This document shows, one piece after another, positions 1 through 6,672 of a stretch of 7,823 nucleotides of DNA. Both the position numbers and the translations under genes were made by a program. The notes under the pieces are model-generated. The model ran no database searches and was not told the DNA's origin. It saw only the letters and a list, made by a program, of their open reading frames with translations. How positions within the stretch are numbered: the first letter of the stretch is position 1; every line of letters starts with the position of its first letter. Source of the stretch: CAZBYL01 sp964496275 (lineage in GTDB: Bacteria > Synergistota > Synergistia > Synergistales > Synergistaceae); the NCBI GenBank assembly GCA_964496275.1, contig CAZBYL010000075.1:1-7823 (forward strand). Direction: 5' to 3'.

Positions 1-389
1 GAATCGACCTCACGAAGGAAGCAGGCAACTGGCCCGTTATCCTGAAGAAGGTAGAAAACGCAATTATCAAGGCAGGAGCAAAGGGACGCATGGGAACATG
101 GTCATACTCCTACGGCTACACGACAAGCGCGGCTCTCGGTGAATTCGGCAAGCGCATTGTCGAAGGCAAGGCGAAGCTCACAAGCAAGAAAGACCTCATG
201 AAGTGCTATGAGTTCTACACACCGGGCTCAAAGTGGAACGGAAGCTACTACACAGACCTCGGCACAGGCGTTACAAAGAAGAACTACCTCATGGTCTACC
301 AGGATACCTATATCATGGGCAAGGGCTACATGAACGCAACGTCCGTGAAGGTTCCCGCGAAGTATGAAAAGATTAAGATGACAAAGTAG
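1..389 (+). CDS. DUF3798-type secreted binding protein, 3' part only
   Basis: This is the C-terminal 128 residues of a gene whose start lies before the window; the frame enters at base 3 and ends with TAG at 387-389. Hand alignment with the end of the complete gene at 692-1885 gives about 78 identical residues out of 125 without gaps, including RMGTWSYSYG, GKRIVE, KCY, YTPG, VYQDTY and GKGY. The two are therefore clear tandem paralogs. By analogy it should be an exported solute-binding-like protein of the DUF3798 family (periplasmic-binding-protein-like fold, ligand unknown), but its signal peptide is outside the window. An intrinsic terminator follows 27 bases after the stop, so it ends its own transcript. 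Family assignment is from recall of the sequence pattern; paralogy is directly visible. Confidence 0.85.
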   Translation, partial: IDLTKEAGNWPVILKKVENAIIKAGAKGRMGTWSYSYGYTTSAALGEFGKRIVEGKAKLTSKKDLMKCYEFYTPGSKWNGSYYTDLGTGVTKKNYLMVYQDTYIMGKGYMNATSVKVPAKYEKIKMTK

Positions 390-415
390 CTTTTCCAAAA
401 AACATTTGCAGCAAT

Positions 416-449
416 AAAAACCCGCGTCCGATGGTGGCGCGGGTTTTTT
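416..449 (+). terminator. Rho-independent terminator of the first DUF3798 gene
   Basis: An 11-bp perfect stem, aaaaacccgcg (416-426) with cgcgggttttt (438-448), encloses an 11-base loop and runs into six T residues (444-449). The A-tract on the left arm would also allow some function on the opposite strand, but no gene arrives from that side. It separates transcription of the two DUF3798 paralogs. Confidence 0.9.
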
Positions 450-537
450 AATTGCCGTCATTTTTGCAACAAGCGTAAAATATTTCCCTGATGTATCATT
501 AAATAGCATATAAAAAAGGTGAAATTTACAGAAAGCA

Positions 538-565
538 TTGACATTTTATCTGTGAGGAATATTAT
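538..565 (+). promoter_or_regulatory. Sigma-70 type promoter of the second DUF3798 gene
   Basis: A perfect -35 box TTGACA (538-543) is followed by a 16-base spacer and the -10 box TATTAT (560-565, five of six consensus bases). Transcription would begin near 572, giving an untranslated leader of about 120 bases before the ATG at 692. It lies between the upstream terminator and this gene and points the right way. The quality of the boxes fits high expression, as expected for an abundant binding protein. The remaining bases between 450 and 537 show no other feature to me. Confidence 0.75.
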
Positions 566-691
566 TATAAGTGTCCGCCTTCGGTAATATTTCATAGGAT
601 TTATTTAAGAATATTGATTTTGCCAAGGTCGTCCGGGCCGGATATTCCCGTAACAATATTCAAACTCATATATAATATGGGAGGAACTGGA

Positions 692-1885
692 ATGAAGAAG
701 ACAGCACTATGTTTTGCCTTTGCAATGCTTATCACCGCGATGTTCTGCGGTGCGGCAATGGCTGCGGCGCCTTTCCACATCGGTATCGCAACTCTGACCG
801 TTTCGCAGGCTGAGGATACCTACCGCGGAGCGGAGCGTATGATTAAGGAGTACGGAGATGTCGCCAACGGCGGTATGATTCGCCACGTCACCATGCCCGA
901 CAACTTTATGTCCGAGATGGAAACGACAATTTCGCAGATAGTAGGACTCGCCGACGACCCCAAGCTTAAGGTTATCGTTGTTGACGACGCAATTCCGGGC
1001 ACAACAGAAGCTTTCCGCCGCGTAAAGGAGAAGAGGAAGGATGTCCTCTGCTTCGCCGGTGAGCCCCAGGAAGATCCCAACGTAATCACAAGCACAGCGG
1101 ACTTTGCAATAGGCGTTGACAACATTATGCGCGGATATCTCATCATCAATTCCGCGAAAAAACTGGGAGCAAAGACGTTCGTACATATCTCCTTCCCGCG
1201 CCACATGAGCTATGAACTCCTCTCACGCCGCAAGGCAATAATGGAGCAGGCCTGCAAAGACCTCGGTCTTAAATTCGCATTCGAAACAGCGCCGGACCCC
1301 ACGAGCGACGTAGGTGTGGCCGGTGCGCAGCAGTTTATCCTTGAAAAGGTTCCCGCGTGGGTTCAGAAGTACGGAAAAGACACAGCTTTCTTCTGCACAA
1401 ATGACGCTCAGACAGAACCCCTTCTCAAGCAGGTTGCGAAGCACGGCGCGATATTTGTCGAGCCCGACCTTCCCTCACCCCTTATGGGATATCCCGGAGC
1501 ATTCGGCATAGACCTTAAGAAGGAAGCAGGAAACTGGCCCGCAATCATGAAGAAGGTTGAAAAATCCGTAATCGCGGCCGGCGGCAAAGCTCGTATGGGC
1601 ACATGGTCATACTCCTACGGCTGGAGCACGGTCTGCGCACTCTCCGAATACGGCAAGCGCATTGTTGAAAAGAAAGCGAAACTCTACAATCTGAAGGACC
1701 TCTGGAAGTGCTATGACAAGTATACGCCGGGTGCGGCATGGAACGGCGCTCCCTATTACGACATGGCGAAGGATATGAAGATTAAGAAGTTCACGCTCGT
1801 CTACCAGGATACGTATGTGTTCGGCAAAGGCTACCTCAAGGCGACGGAACTCAAAGTCCCCGAAAAGTATCTTAAACTTAAGTAA
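692..1885 (+). CDS. DUF3798-type secreted solute-binding-like protein (397 aa)
   Basis: Probably an exported binding protein that captures an unknown small ligand for the ABC importer encoded downstream. The start is ATG 692: GGAGG (680-684) sits 7 bases upstream, and the protein then opens with a typical Sec signal (MKKTALCF, a hydrophobic stretch at about 5-24, probable cleavage after AMA at 24). An in-frame TTG at 614 would add 26 residues before the signal peptide and is unlikely. No lipobox is evident, so the product is probably soluble and secreted. The mature part alternates hydrophobic strands and helices (for example KLKVIVVDDA 91-100, TFVHISFPR 162-170, DTAFFCTND 230-238), as in type I periplasmic binding proteins. 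Its C-terminal 125 residues are about 62% identical to the upstream paralog. Length fits the roughly 250-420 aa I recall for DUF3798. Ligand and transport role are inferred from gene order only. Confidence 0.88.
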   Translation: MKKTALCFAFAMLITAMFCGAAMAAAPFHIGIATLTVSQAEDTYRGAERMIKEYGDVANGGMIRHVTMPDNFMSEMETTISQIVGLADDPKLKVIVVDDAIPGTTEAFRRVKEKRKDVLCFAGEPQEDPNVITSTADFAIGVDNIMRGYLIINSAKKLGAKTFVHISFPRHMSYELLSRRKAIMEQACKDLGLKFAFETAPDPTSDVGVAGAQQFILEKVPAWVQKYGKDTAFFCTNDAQTEPLLKQVAKHGAIFVEPDLPSPLMGYPGAFGIDLKKEAGNWPAIMKKVEKSVIAAGGKARMGTWSYSYGWSTVCALSEYGKRIVEKKAKLYNLKDLWKCYDKYTPGAAWNGAPYYDMAKDMKIKKFTLVYQDTYVFGKGYLKATELKVPEKYLKLK

Positions 1886-1902
1886 GCACGCATCGCGCAG
1901 TT

Positions 1903-1942
1903 AAAAGACCGAGTCCCTTGTGTATGAGGGACTCGGTTTTCT
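1903..1942 (+). terminator. Rho-independent terminator after the second DUF3798 gene
   Basis: The arms accgagtccct (1908-1918) and agggactcggt (1927-1937) form a perfect 11-bp stem with an 8-base loop, followed by TTTCTT. An A-rich run precedes the left arm. The hairpin starts 22 bases after the stop codon. It implies that the DUF3798 gene is a monocistronic unit and that the transporter operon downstream is transcribed separately. Confidence 0.9.
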
Positions 1943-2106
1943 TGATGCTGATTTTGAAATTTGATAATGTTTGCCATATACGCTTTTATGATTATTTTTG
2001 CACACTGTTTTTCAGAAATGCAGGATATTCTCCGTAATTTGCCGCGATATCCGGCAAGACAGCCCAATTTTTAACTCTCTCTCAAAAAAATTACAAAAAG
2101 GTCGCA

Positions 2107-2135
2107 TTGTAAATACGGAGAAAAAAACATATAGA
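2107..2135 (+). promoter_or_regulatory. Candidate promoter for the ABC operon (distal)
   Basis: TTGTAA (2107-2112) and TATAGA (2130-2135) are separated by exactly 17 bases. Each matches four of six consensus bases, so this is a moderate candidate in an AT-rich stretch where chance matches are common. It lies in the 350-base gap 1943-2296, which otherwise holds only a small hairpin, ttgccg (2039-2044) with cggcaa (2052-2057). I see no gene or recognisable riboswitch there. Confidence 0.35.
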
Positions 2136-2156
2136 AAAGATAAAAATGCCTTAAAC

Positions 2157-2187
2157 TTTAGACCTAGAATCAAAAAAGATGTATAAT
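2157..2187 (+). promoter_or_regulatory. Candidate promoter for the ABC operon (proximal)
   Basis: A perfect TATAAT lies at 2182-2187. The best -35 I can find is TTTAGA (2157-2162), with a long 19-base spacer, so an activator or a different start arrangement is possible. A start near 2194 would give a leader of about 100 bases ahead of the ATPase gene at 2297. Some promoter is required here because a strong terminator ends at about 1942. Confidence 0.4.
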
Positions 2188-2240
2188 TATGTAGTATAGG
2201 GAAGAGTGTGTTCCGCAAAAAGCAGATTTCACTTTCACCT

Positions 2241-2246
2241 AAGGAG
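2241..2246 (+). promoter_or_regulatory. Orphan Shine-Dalgarno-like site AAGGAG
   Basis: AAGGAG is a better ribosome-binding sequence than the one directly before the ATPase start (GAGG at 2285-2288, 8 bases before ATG 2297). No ATG, GTG or TTG lies at a normal distance after it. The nearest in-frame possibility is ATA at 2249, which would extend the ATPase by 16 codons but is too close and non-canonical. The nearest ATG (2268) is 21 bases away and opens a 12-codon reading frame, ending at 2306, that overlaps the ATPase start. It may be a standby site or a relic. Confidence 0.3.
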
Positions 2247-2296
2247 ATATAAAAGCCCCAAAAAGCAATGTATTCACAAGAAATGAGGCGAAGCGA

Positions 2297-3928
2297 ATGT
2301 CCATAGGAGCTCCACTCCTGCAAATGCAAAATATCGGGAAGGAATACTTCGGCAACAGAGTTCTCGCAGACGTAAACTTCTCTCTGATGCCGGGAGAAAT
2401 TCTGGGATTAGTCGGAGAAAACGGCGCGGGAAAGTCTACGCTGATGAATATCCTCTTCGGTATGTCGGTTATTCAGGAAACAGGCGGTTATGAAGGAAAG
2501 ATTATCATTGACGGGGAAGAAGTTCATTTCAAAGACCCTCTTGATGCTCTCGATGCCGGAATAGGAATGGTTCATCAGGAGTTTTCCCTTATCCCGGGAT
2601 TCTCGGCGACAGAGAACATCCTTCTGAACAGAGAATCCACAAAGTACAACCCCCTCGTCGAAGTTTTCGGCGACAGGCTCAAGACCCTCGACAGAGTTGA
2701 TATGCGCGCACGTGCGACGAAGGCAATAGACACACTTGGTGTCACCCTCTCCCCCGAAACGCTTATAAGCGAAATGCCTGTCGGGCACAAACAGTTTACC
2801 GAAATAGCACGCGAAATTGACAGAAAAAAGACGCGTCTTCTCGTTCTGGACGAGCCCACGGCCGTTCTTGCCGAGTCTGAAGCAACGGTACTCATCACAT
2901 CGCTCAAAAAACTTGCCGCGCAGGGAATCGCCATCATCTTTATATCCCACAGACTTCAGGAAATCATCGACCTCTGCGACAAACTTATAGTTCTTCGCGA
3001 CGGCAAAGTCATTCAGGAAGCAAAGACGACAGAGACGAACGTGCGCCAGATAGCGAGCTGGATGGTGGGACGCCAGATAGCTGCGGACGCGGCTCCCGAC
3101 GCAAACGAGCCGGAGAAAAAGTTCGGCGATGTAATACTCAAGACAGAGCACCTTTGGGTTGACATGCCCGGAGAGACGGTGCGCGACGTGTCAATCGGAG
3201 TTCGCGAAGGCGAAATCTTCGGTCTCGGCGGTCTTGCCGGACAGGGTAAGGTCGGCATCTCAAACGGTATCATGGGGCTCTACATTTCCGGCGGCAAAGT
3301 ATTCCTGCGTGGGAAAGAGATAAAGCTGAACGACCCGGACGCCTCTCTCAAAGAGGGAATGGCGTTCGTCTCCGAAGACCGCCGCGGCGTAGGTCTGCTC
3401 CTTGAAGAGGGAATAGACTGGAACATCACCTTCACGGCACTTCAGGTGCAGGAAAAGTTCGTCAAGCATCTCCTGGGCGGGCTTGTGAAGTGGCGCGACG
3501 ACAAGGCCATCGACGAATGTACGAGAGAATACATCAAATCTCTCGAAATCCGCTGCACAGGTCCCACTCAGAGAGCCATCGAGCTCTCGGGCGGAAACCA
3601 GCAGAAAGTGTGTCTTGCCAAGGCGTTTGCCGTGGCTCCGCACATTCTCTTCGTCTCCGAACCTACGCGCGGAATTGACGTAGGCGCGAAGAAACTGGTC
3701 CTTGACACACTGCGCAAGGTCAACAGAGAAACCGGTACAACGATAATAATGACCTCCTCGGAACTTGAAGAGCTGCGTTCGATATGCGACCGCATCGCTA
3801 TCATCAACGAGGGCAAGGTCTCCGGCATTCTGCCCGCGAAGTCGCCCGCTGAGGAGTTCGGTCTCCTCATGCTCGGAAACGTCGCACAGGCAGATTCCGA
3901 TGATACAAACGCAGAGAGCGGCAGGTGA
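2297..3928 (+). CDS. Double-domain ABC importer ATPase, sugar/nucleoside type
   Basis: Cytoplasmic ATPase of a CUT2/BMP-type importer; 543 residues, the usual size for RbsA/MglA-like fused proteins. Domain 1 has Walker A GENGAGKST (40-48), Q-loop Q94, Walker B LLVLDEPT (181-188, catalytic E186) and H-loop H218. DEPTAVL resembles the nucleoside (BMP) branch. Its signature motif is degenerate: EMPVGHKQ (159-166). Domain 2 has a full signature, LSGGNQQK (430-437), and the family motif SEDRRG near 355, but its Walker A is GLAGQGKV (312-319, no S/T after the lysine) and its Walker B reads LFVSEPTRG (451-459), with Ser454 where Asp is expected. The start ATG has GAGG 8 bases upstream. It is the first gene of an operon, followed 5 bases later by a permease. 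The energising role is confident; the substrate cannot be read from it. Confidence 0.95.
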   Translation: MSIGAPLLQMQNIGKEYFGNRVLADVNFSLMPGEILGLVGENGAGKSTLMNILFGMSVIQETGGYEGKIIIDGEEVHFKDPLDALDAGIGMVHQEFSLIPGFSATENILLNRESTKYNPLVEVFGDRLKTLDRVDMRARATKAIDTLGVTLSPETLISEMPVGHKQFTEIAREIDRKKTRLLVLDEPTAVLAESEATVLITSLKKLAAQGIAIIFISHRLQEIIDLCDKLIVLRDGKVIQEAKTTETNVRQIASWMVGRQIAADAAPDANEPEKKFGDVILKTEHLWVDMPGETVRDVSIGVREGEIFGLGGLAGQGKVGISNGIMGLYISGGKVFLRGKEIKLNDPDASLKEGMAFVSEDRRGVGLLLEEGIDWNITFTALQVQEKFVKHLLGGLVKWRDDKAIDECTREYIKSLEIRCTGPTQRAIELSGGNQQKVCLAKAFAVAPHILFVSEPTRGIDVGAKKLVLDTLRKVNRETGTTIIMTSSELEELRSICDRIAIINEGKVSGILPAKSPAEEFGLLMLGNVAQADSDDTNAESGR

Positions 3929-3930
3929 TC
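3923..3930 (+). promoter_or_regulatory. Ribosome binding site AGGTGATC fixing the first permease start
   Basis: AGGTGATC is an 8-base perfect match to the 3' portion of the extended anti-Shine-Dalgarno complement. It overlaps the TGA stop of the ATPase (3926-3928). Its AGG core lies 8 bases before ATG 3934, which supports that codon over the in-frame GTG at 3925 that lies inside the site. The overlap with the stop suggests translational coupling. Confidence 0.6.
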
Positions 3931-3933
3931 CCT

Positions 3934-4980
3934 ATGAAAGAAAAACTTCAGGCATTTATCGAACACGCAGGCTGGCCCAGAATTATAATAGGGCTCTTCC
4001 TCCTATCACTCTTCGTAGCAGCGCCGTTCGTAGGCGTTCGTCTTGACGCGTCACTCTCGGACACACTCGTTCGAGTCGGCATGAACGGAATACTCGTTCT
4101 TGCGATGGTTCCCATGGTGCAGTCAGGCTGCGGGCTTAACTTCGGGCTTCCCCTCGGAATAATAGCGGGACTCCTCGGAGCCGTCACCTCAATCCAGATA
4201 GGCGTCACAGGCAGCATAGGATTCATAATAGCAATGGGAATAGCGGTCCCCATCGCCATAGTTCTCGGCTGGCTCTACGGTCAGCTCCTGAACAGAGTCA
4301 AGGGCGACGAAATGATGATAGCCACATATGTCGGCTTCTCCTCTGTCGCCGTCATGTGCATAGCTTGGCTTCTGCTCCCCTACACAAGCCCCACAATGAT
4401 ATGGGGATACGGCGGTTCGGGACTCAGAACCACAATCAGCGTAGAGGGTTTCTGGCTCAACTCCCTGAGCAAATATCTCAATATCCAGATAGGTGAATTC
4501 TTCTACATTCCCGTAGGCATGTACCTCTTCTTCGGGCTCATGGTATTCCTTGTCTGGGCTTTCTTCCGCACCAAAATAGGCACGGCTGTCACGGCAGTCG
4601 GCTCAAACCCCGAATTTGCCAGAGCTTCCGGTATTGACGTTGACAAGATGCGCACAGTCTCCGTAATACTCTCTACGGTTCTCGGAGCTATCGGAATATT
4701 GGTCTACGAACAGAGCTTCGGATTCATTCAGCTCTACATGGGACCGTTCTACATGGCATTCCCCGCAGTCGCCGCAATACTCCTCGGCGGAGCGTCGGTA
4801 AACAAAGCCTCGATGGTAAACGTCGTGGTCGGAGCGTTCCTCTTCCAGGGAATACTCACAATGACCCCCTCCGTCATCAACAGCGTAATGCAGACAGACA
4901 TGTCGGAAGTCATAAGAATCATAGTCAGTAACGGTATGATCCTATACGCCCTTACCAGGAAAGTGATGGTGAAACGCTAA
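3934..4980 (+). CDS. ABC importer permease, BPD_transp_2 type (first subunit)
   Basis: Inner-membrane channel subunit of the importer; 348 residues with about 8-10 hydrophobic segments (roughly 16-36, 48-64, 72-90, 93-115, 130-149, 190-211, 241-259, 270-288, 294-312, 325-341). The cytoplasmic loop AVGSNPEFARASGI (221-234) is the conserved stretch of this permease family that contacts the ATPase, and ILLGGAS (282-288) is another family mark. It shares GLNFG (67-71), the LNRxKGxEM pattern (119-127) and RTKxG with the next gene, so the two are homologous subunits of a heteromeric channel. ATG 3934 is chosen for its ribosome site; GTG 3925 would add three residues. The stop overlaps the next start by one base. 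Confidence 0.92.
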   Translation: MKEKLQAFIEHAGWPRIIIGLFLLSLFVAAPFVGVRLDASLSDTLVRVGMNGILVLAMVPMVQSGCGLNFGLPLGIIAGLLGAVTSIQIGVTGSIGFIIAMGIAVPIAIVLGWLYGQLLNRVKGDEMMIATYVGFSSVAVMCIAWLLLPYTSPTMIWGYGGSGLRTTISVEGFWLNSLSKYLNIQIGEFFYIPVGMYLFFGLMVFLVWAFFRTKIGTAVTAVGSNPEFARASGIDVDKMRTVSVILSTVLGAIGILVYEQSFGFIQLYMGPFYMAFPAVAAILLGGASVNKASMVNVVVGAFLFQGILTMTPSVINSVMQTDMSEVIRIIVSNGMILYALTRKVMVKR

Positions 4981-6080
4981 TGGCAAACAAAAGCAAAGGC
5001 TCCATGAGCCTCAAAACAATAATTGCCAACAATGCGGTTCCTATCATCTTCATCGCGTTGTCGGCCGCGGCGATTCCTATTTCCGGATTCTCCGGCACAT
5101 ACCTCATTCAGGAAATGCTCACGCGTCTTGCGCGTAACTCCTTCCTCGTCCTCTCGCTCCTGATTCCTATCCTTGCCGGTATGGGACTGAACTTCGGTAT
5201 GGTTCTCGGAGCCATGGCGGGGCAGATAGGCATGATATTTGTAACAGACTGGGCCGTGGTCGGAGTTCCCGGCATGATACTCGCGGGACTCATAGGCACG
5301 CCTATCGCGATGGTGCTCGGCTACATCTGCGGAGCAGTCCTCAACAGAGCCAAGGGACGCGAAATGGTCACCTCATACATACTGGGCTTCTTCATCAACG
5401 GCGTATACCAGTTGATAGTCCTCTACTGCATGGGAAACATCATCCCCATCTCAAACCCCCAGCTCGTCCTCTCGCGCGGCTACGGTATCCGTAACGCAAT
5501 CAACCTCACGGGCCTGCGCCACGTTCTGGACAACCTCATCCCGCTCAAAATACTCACGGTTGACGTTCCCGTTGCGACCTTCATATTCATCGGCGCGTTC
5601 TGCCTCTTCATCGTATGGTTCCGCCGCACGAAACTCGGTCAGGACATGAGAGCTTTGGGACAGGATATGAAAGTCGCCGAAGAAGCCGGTATCCCCGTTG
5701 AGCGCACACGTATCATAGCAATCCTCATCTCCACGGTGCTCGCATGCTTCGGACAGATAATATTCCTCCAGAACATAGGCACAATGAACACCTACAACAG
5801 CCACGAACAGGCGGGTATGTTTGCCATAGCGGCGCTGCTCATAGGCGGAGCTTCCGTCAGCCGCGCCACAATCACAAACGTATTTGTCGGAGTTACGCTC
5901 TTCCACCTTATGTTTGTCGTATCCCCGATGGCGGGTAAGGAACTCATAGGTCAGGCTCAGCTCGGCGAATACTTCCGCGTATTCGTATCCTACGGCATAA
6001 TCGCGCTCGCCCTCGTCCTCCACGCATGGAAACGTATGCGTGACAAGGCAGAGGCACGCCGCAGCCTGAGAGGAGAATAA
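4980..6080 (+). CDS. ABC importer permease, BPD_transp_2 type (second subunit)
   Basis: Second membrane subunit; 366 residues with about 9-10 hydrophobic segments (roughly 17-36, 53-68, 72-88, 93-117, 130-150, 195-213, 243-264, 278-291, 299-316, 334-349) and a basic C-terminal tail. Its coupling-loop region, ALGQDMKVAEEAGI (225-238), is more diverged than in its partner, and LLIGGAS follows at 286-292. GLNFG (69-73) and LNRAKGREM (121-129) match the preceding permease. BMP-type nucleoside importers likewise use two different permeases with one fused ATPase. The start overlaps the previous stop by one base (TAATG) with GGTGA 7 bases upstream, so translation is probably coupled. Substrate unknown. 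Confidence 0.92.
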   Translation: MANKSKGSMSLKTIIANNAVPIIFIALSAAAIPISGFSGTYLIQEMLTRLARNSFLVLSLLIPILAGMGLNFGMVLGAMAGQIGMIFVTDWAVVGVPGMILAGLIGTPIAMVLGYICGAVLNRAKGREMVTSYILGFFINGVYQLIVLYCMGNIIPISNPQLVLSRGYGIRNAINLTGLRHVLDNLIPLKILTVDVPVATFIFIGAFCLFIVWFRRTKLGQDMRALGQDMKVAEEAGIPVERTRIIAILISTVLACFGQIIFLQNIGTMNTYNSHEQAGMFAIAALLIGGASVSRATITNVFVGVTLFHLMFVVSPMAGKELIGQAQLGEYFRVFVSYGIIALALVLHAWKRMRDKAEARRSLRGE

Positions 6081-6082
6081 CC

Positions 6083-6583
6083 ATGTCTTTTGAAAACATC
6101 AATAAAAAACGGCTGGTAATACGCATAGCGCTTCTTGCGCTGATAGTAGCCTTCGGATTCTTCCTCTTCTACATAGGCAAGCAGCACGAAGTTCTGCTTG
6201 ACAACAAAGAAGTGGAAATAGCGGGCAAAACATACACACCGGCGGAATACATGGTCGTCACTATAAACGGAGATGAAGAAAACACTCTGGAGTTCTACCC
6301 CGACGACCGCGACGTGGCGAAGCTCAACGGCCCCTCACACACAATCAAAGTTCAGATCGTGAACGAGGATACGGAAGAAGTTATCAAAACAGTCGAAAGG
6401 TCCTTCAACTTCGGGCGCACAGGCAACCTCATGATATCACTGCCCGCACTCGTTGAAGACGTCCCCGACGTCTACCTCCCGCTTCCCAACGCAAATCAGG
6501 ACGACGAGGAAGACGACGACGCAGAACCCACAGACGGAGTCCCGCAGGGCGACGCCCCCGCTGCCCCAACTCTGACAGACTGA
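6083..6583 (+). CDS. Small membrane-anchored protein with acidic tail, probable importer accessory
   Basis: A 166-residue protein with one transmembrane helix (about 11-32) preceded by basic residues (KKR), so the bulk should lie outside the membrane. Residues 36-125 look like a small beta-rich domain (EVEIAGKTYTP, YMVVTINGDEENTLEFYPDDRD, HTIKVQIVN, NLMISLPA). A strongly acidic run (139-148) and a Pro/Ala-rich end follow. AGGAG (6071-6075) lies 7 bases before the ATG, and the gene begins 2 bases after the second permease stop, so it is the last gene of the importer operon. It may match the uncharacterised family DUF6672; that is recall only, not checked. No catalytic motif is visible. A role in docking the binding protein or stabilising the permease is inference from position and topology. 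Confidence 0.85.
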   Translation: MSFENINKKRLVIRIALLALIVAFGFFLFYIGKQHEVLLDNKEVEIAGKTYTPAEYMVVTINGDEENTLEFYPDDRDVAKLNGPSHTIKVQIVNEDTEEVIKTVERSFNFGRTGNLMISLPALVEDVPDVYLPLPNANQDDEEDDDAEPTDGVPQGDAPAAPTLTD

Positions 6584-6602
6584 CAAAACAGCACAGAACA
6601 AT

Positions 6603-6649
6603 AAAAACACCAAGACCCGCCTGCTAAGGGCGGGTCTTGGTGTTTTTTT
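6603..6649. terminator. Bidirectional terminator between converging genes
   Basis: A 19-bp perfect stem joins 6603-6621 (aaaaacaccaagacccgcc) with 6629-6647, leaving a 7-base loop and a run of seven T residues (6643-6649). The A-tract on the left arm gives a matching T-run on the other strand. It sits 20 bases after the importer operon and 24 bases beyond the stop of the minus-strand gene, so it can serve both. Confidence 0.93.
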
Positions 6650-6672
6650 GTATGCGGGATTCTCCGCGCTTT

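Noticed and set aside
614..691. TTG 614 as start of the DUF3798 gene
   Set aside because: It would place 26 residues before a textbook signal peptide, while ATG 692 has GGAGG at ideal spacing.
707..1206. Long minus-strand open frames opposite the DUF3798 gene
   Set aside because: They lie wholly opposite a gene with signal peptide, ribosome site and paralog, and have no such signals themselves.
2039..2057. Small hairpin ttgccg/cggcaa as a terminator or riboswitch
   Set aside because: It is only 6 bp with no adjacent T-run, and no known riboswitch core is visible around it.
2408..3151. 247-codon minus-strand open frame opposite the ATPase
   Set aside because: It is antisense to conserved Walker motifs, with atypical Cys/Phe/Arg-rich composition and no ribosome site or promoter seen.
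5451..6023. 190-codon minus-strand open frame opposite the second permease
   Set aside because: It mirrors conserved permease sequence; its Tyr/Glu/Asp/Val-rich composition is what antisense of hydrophobic codons produces.
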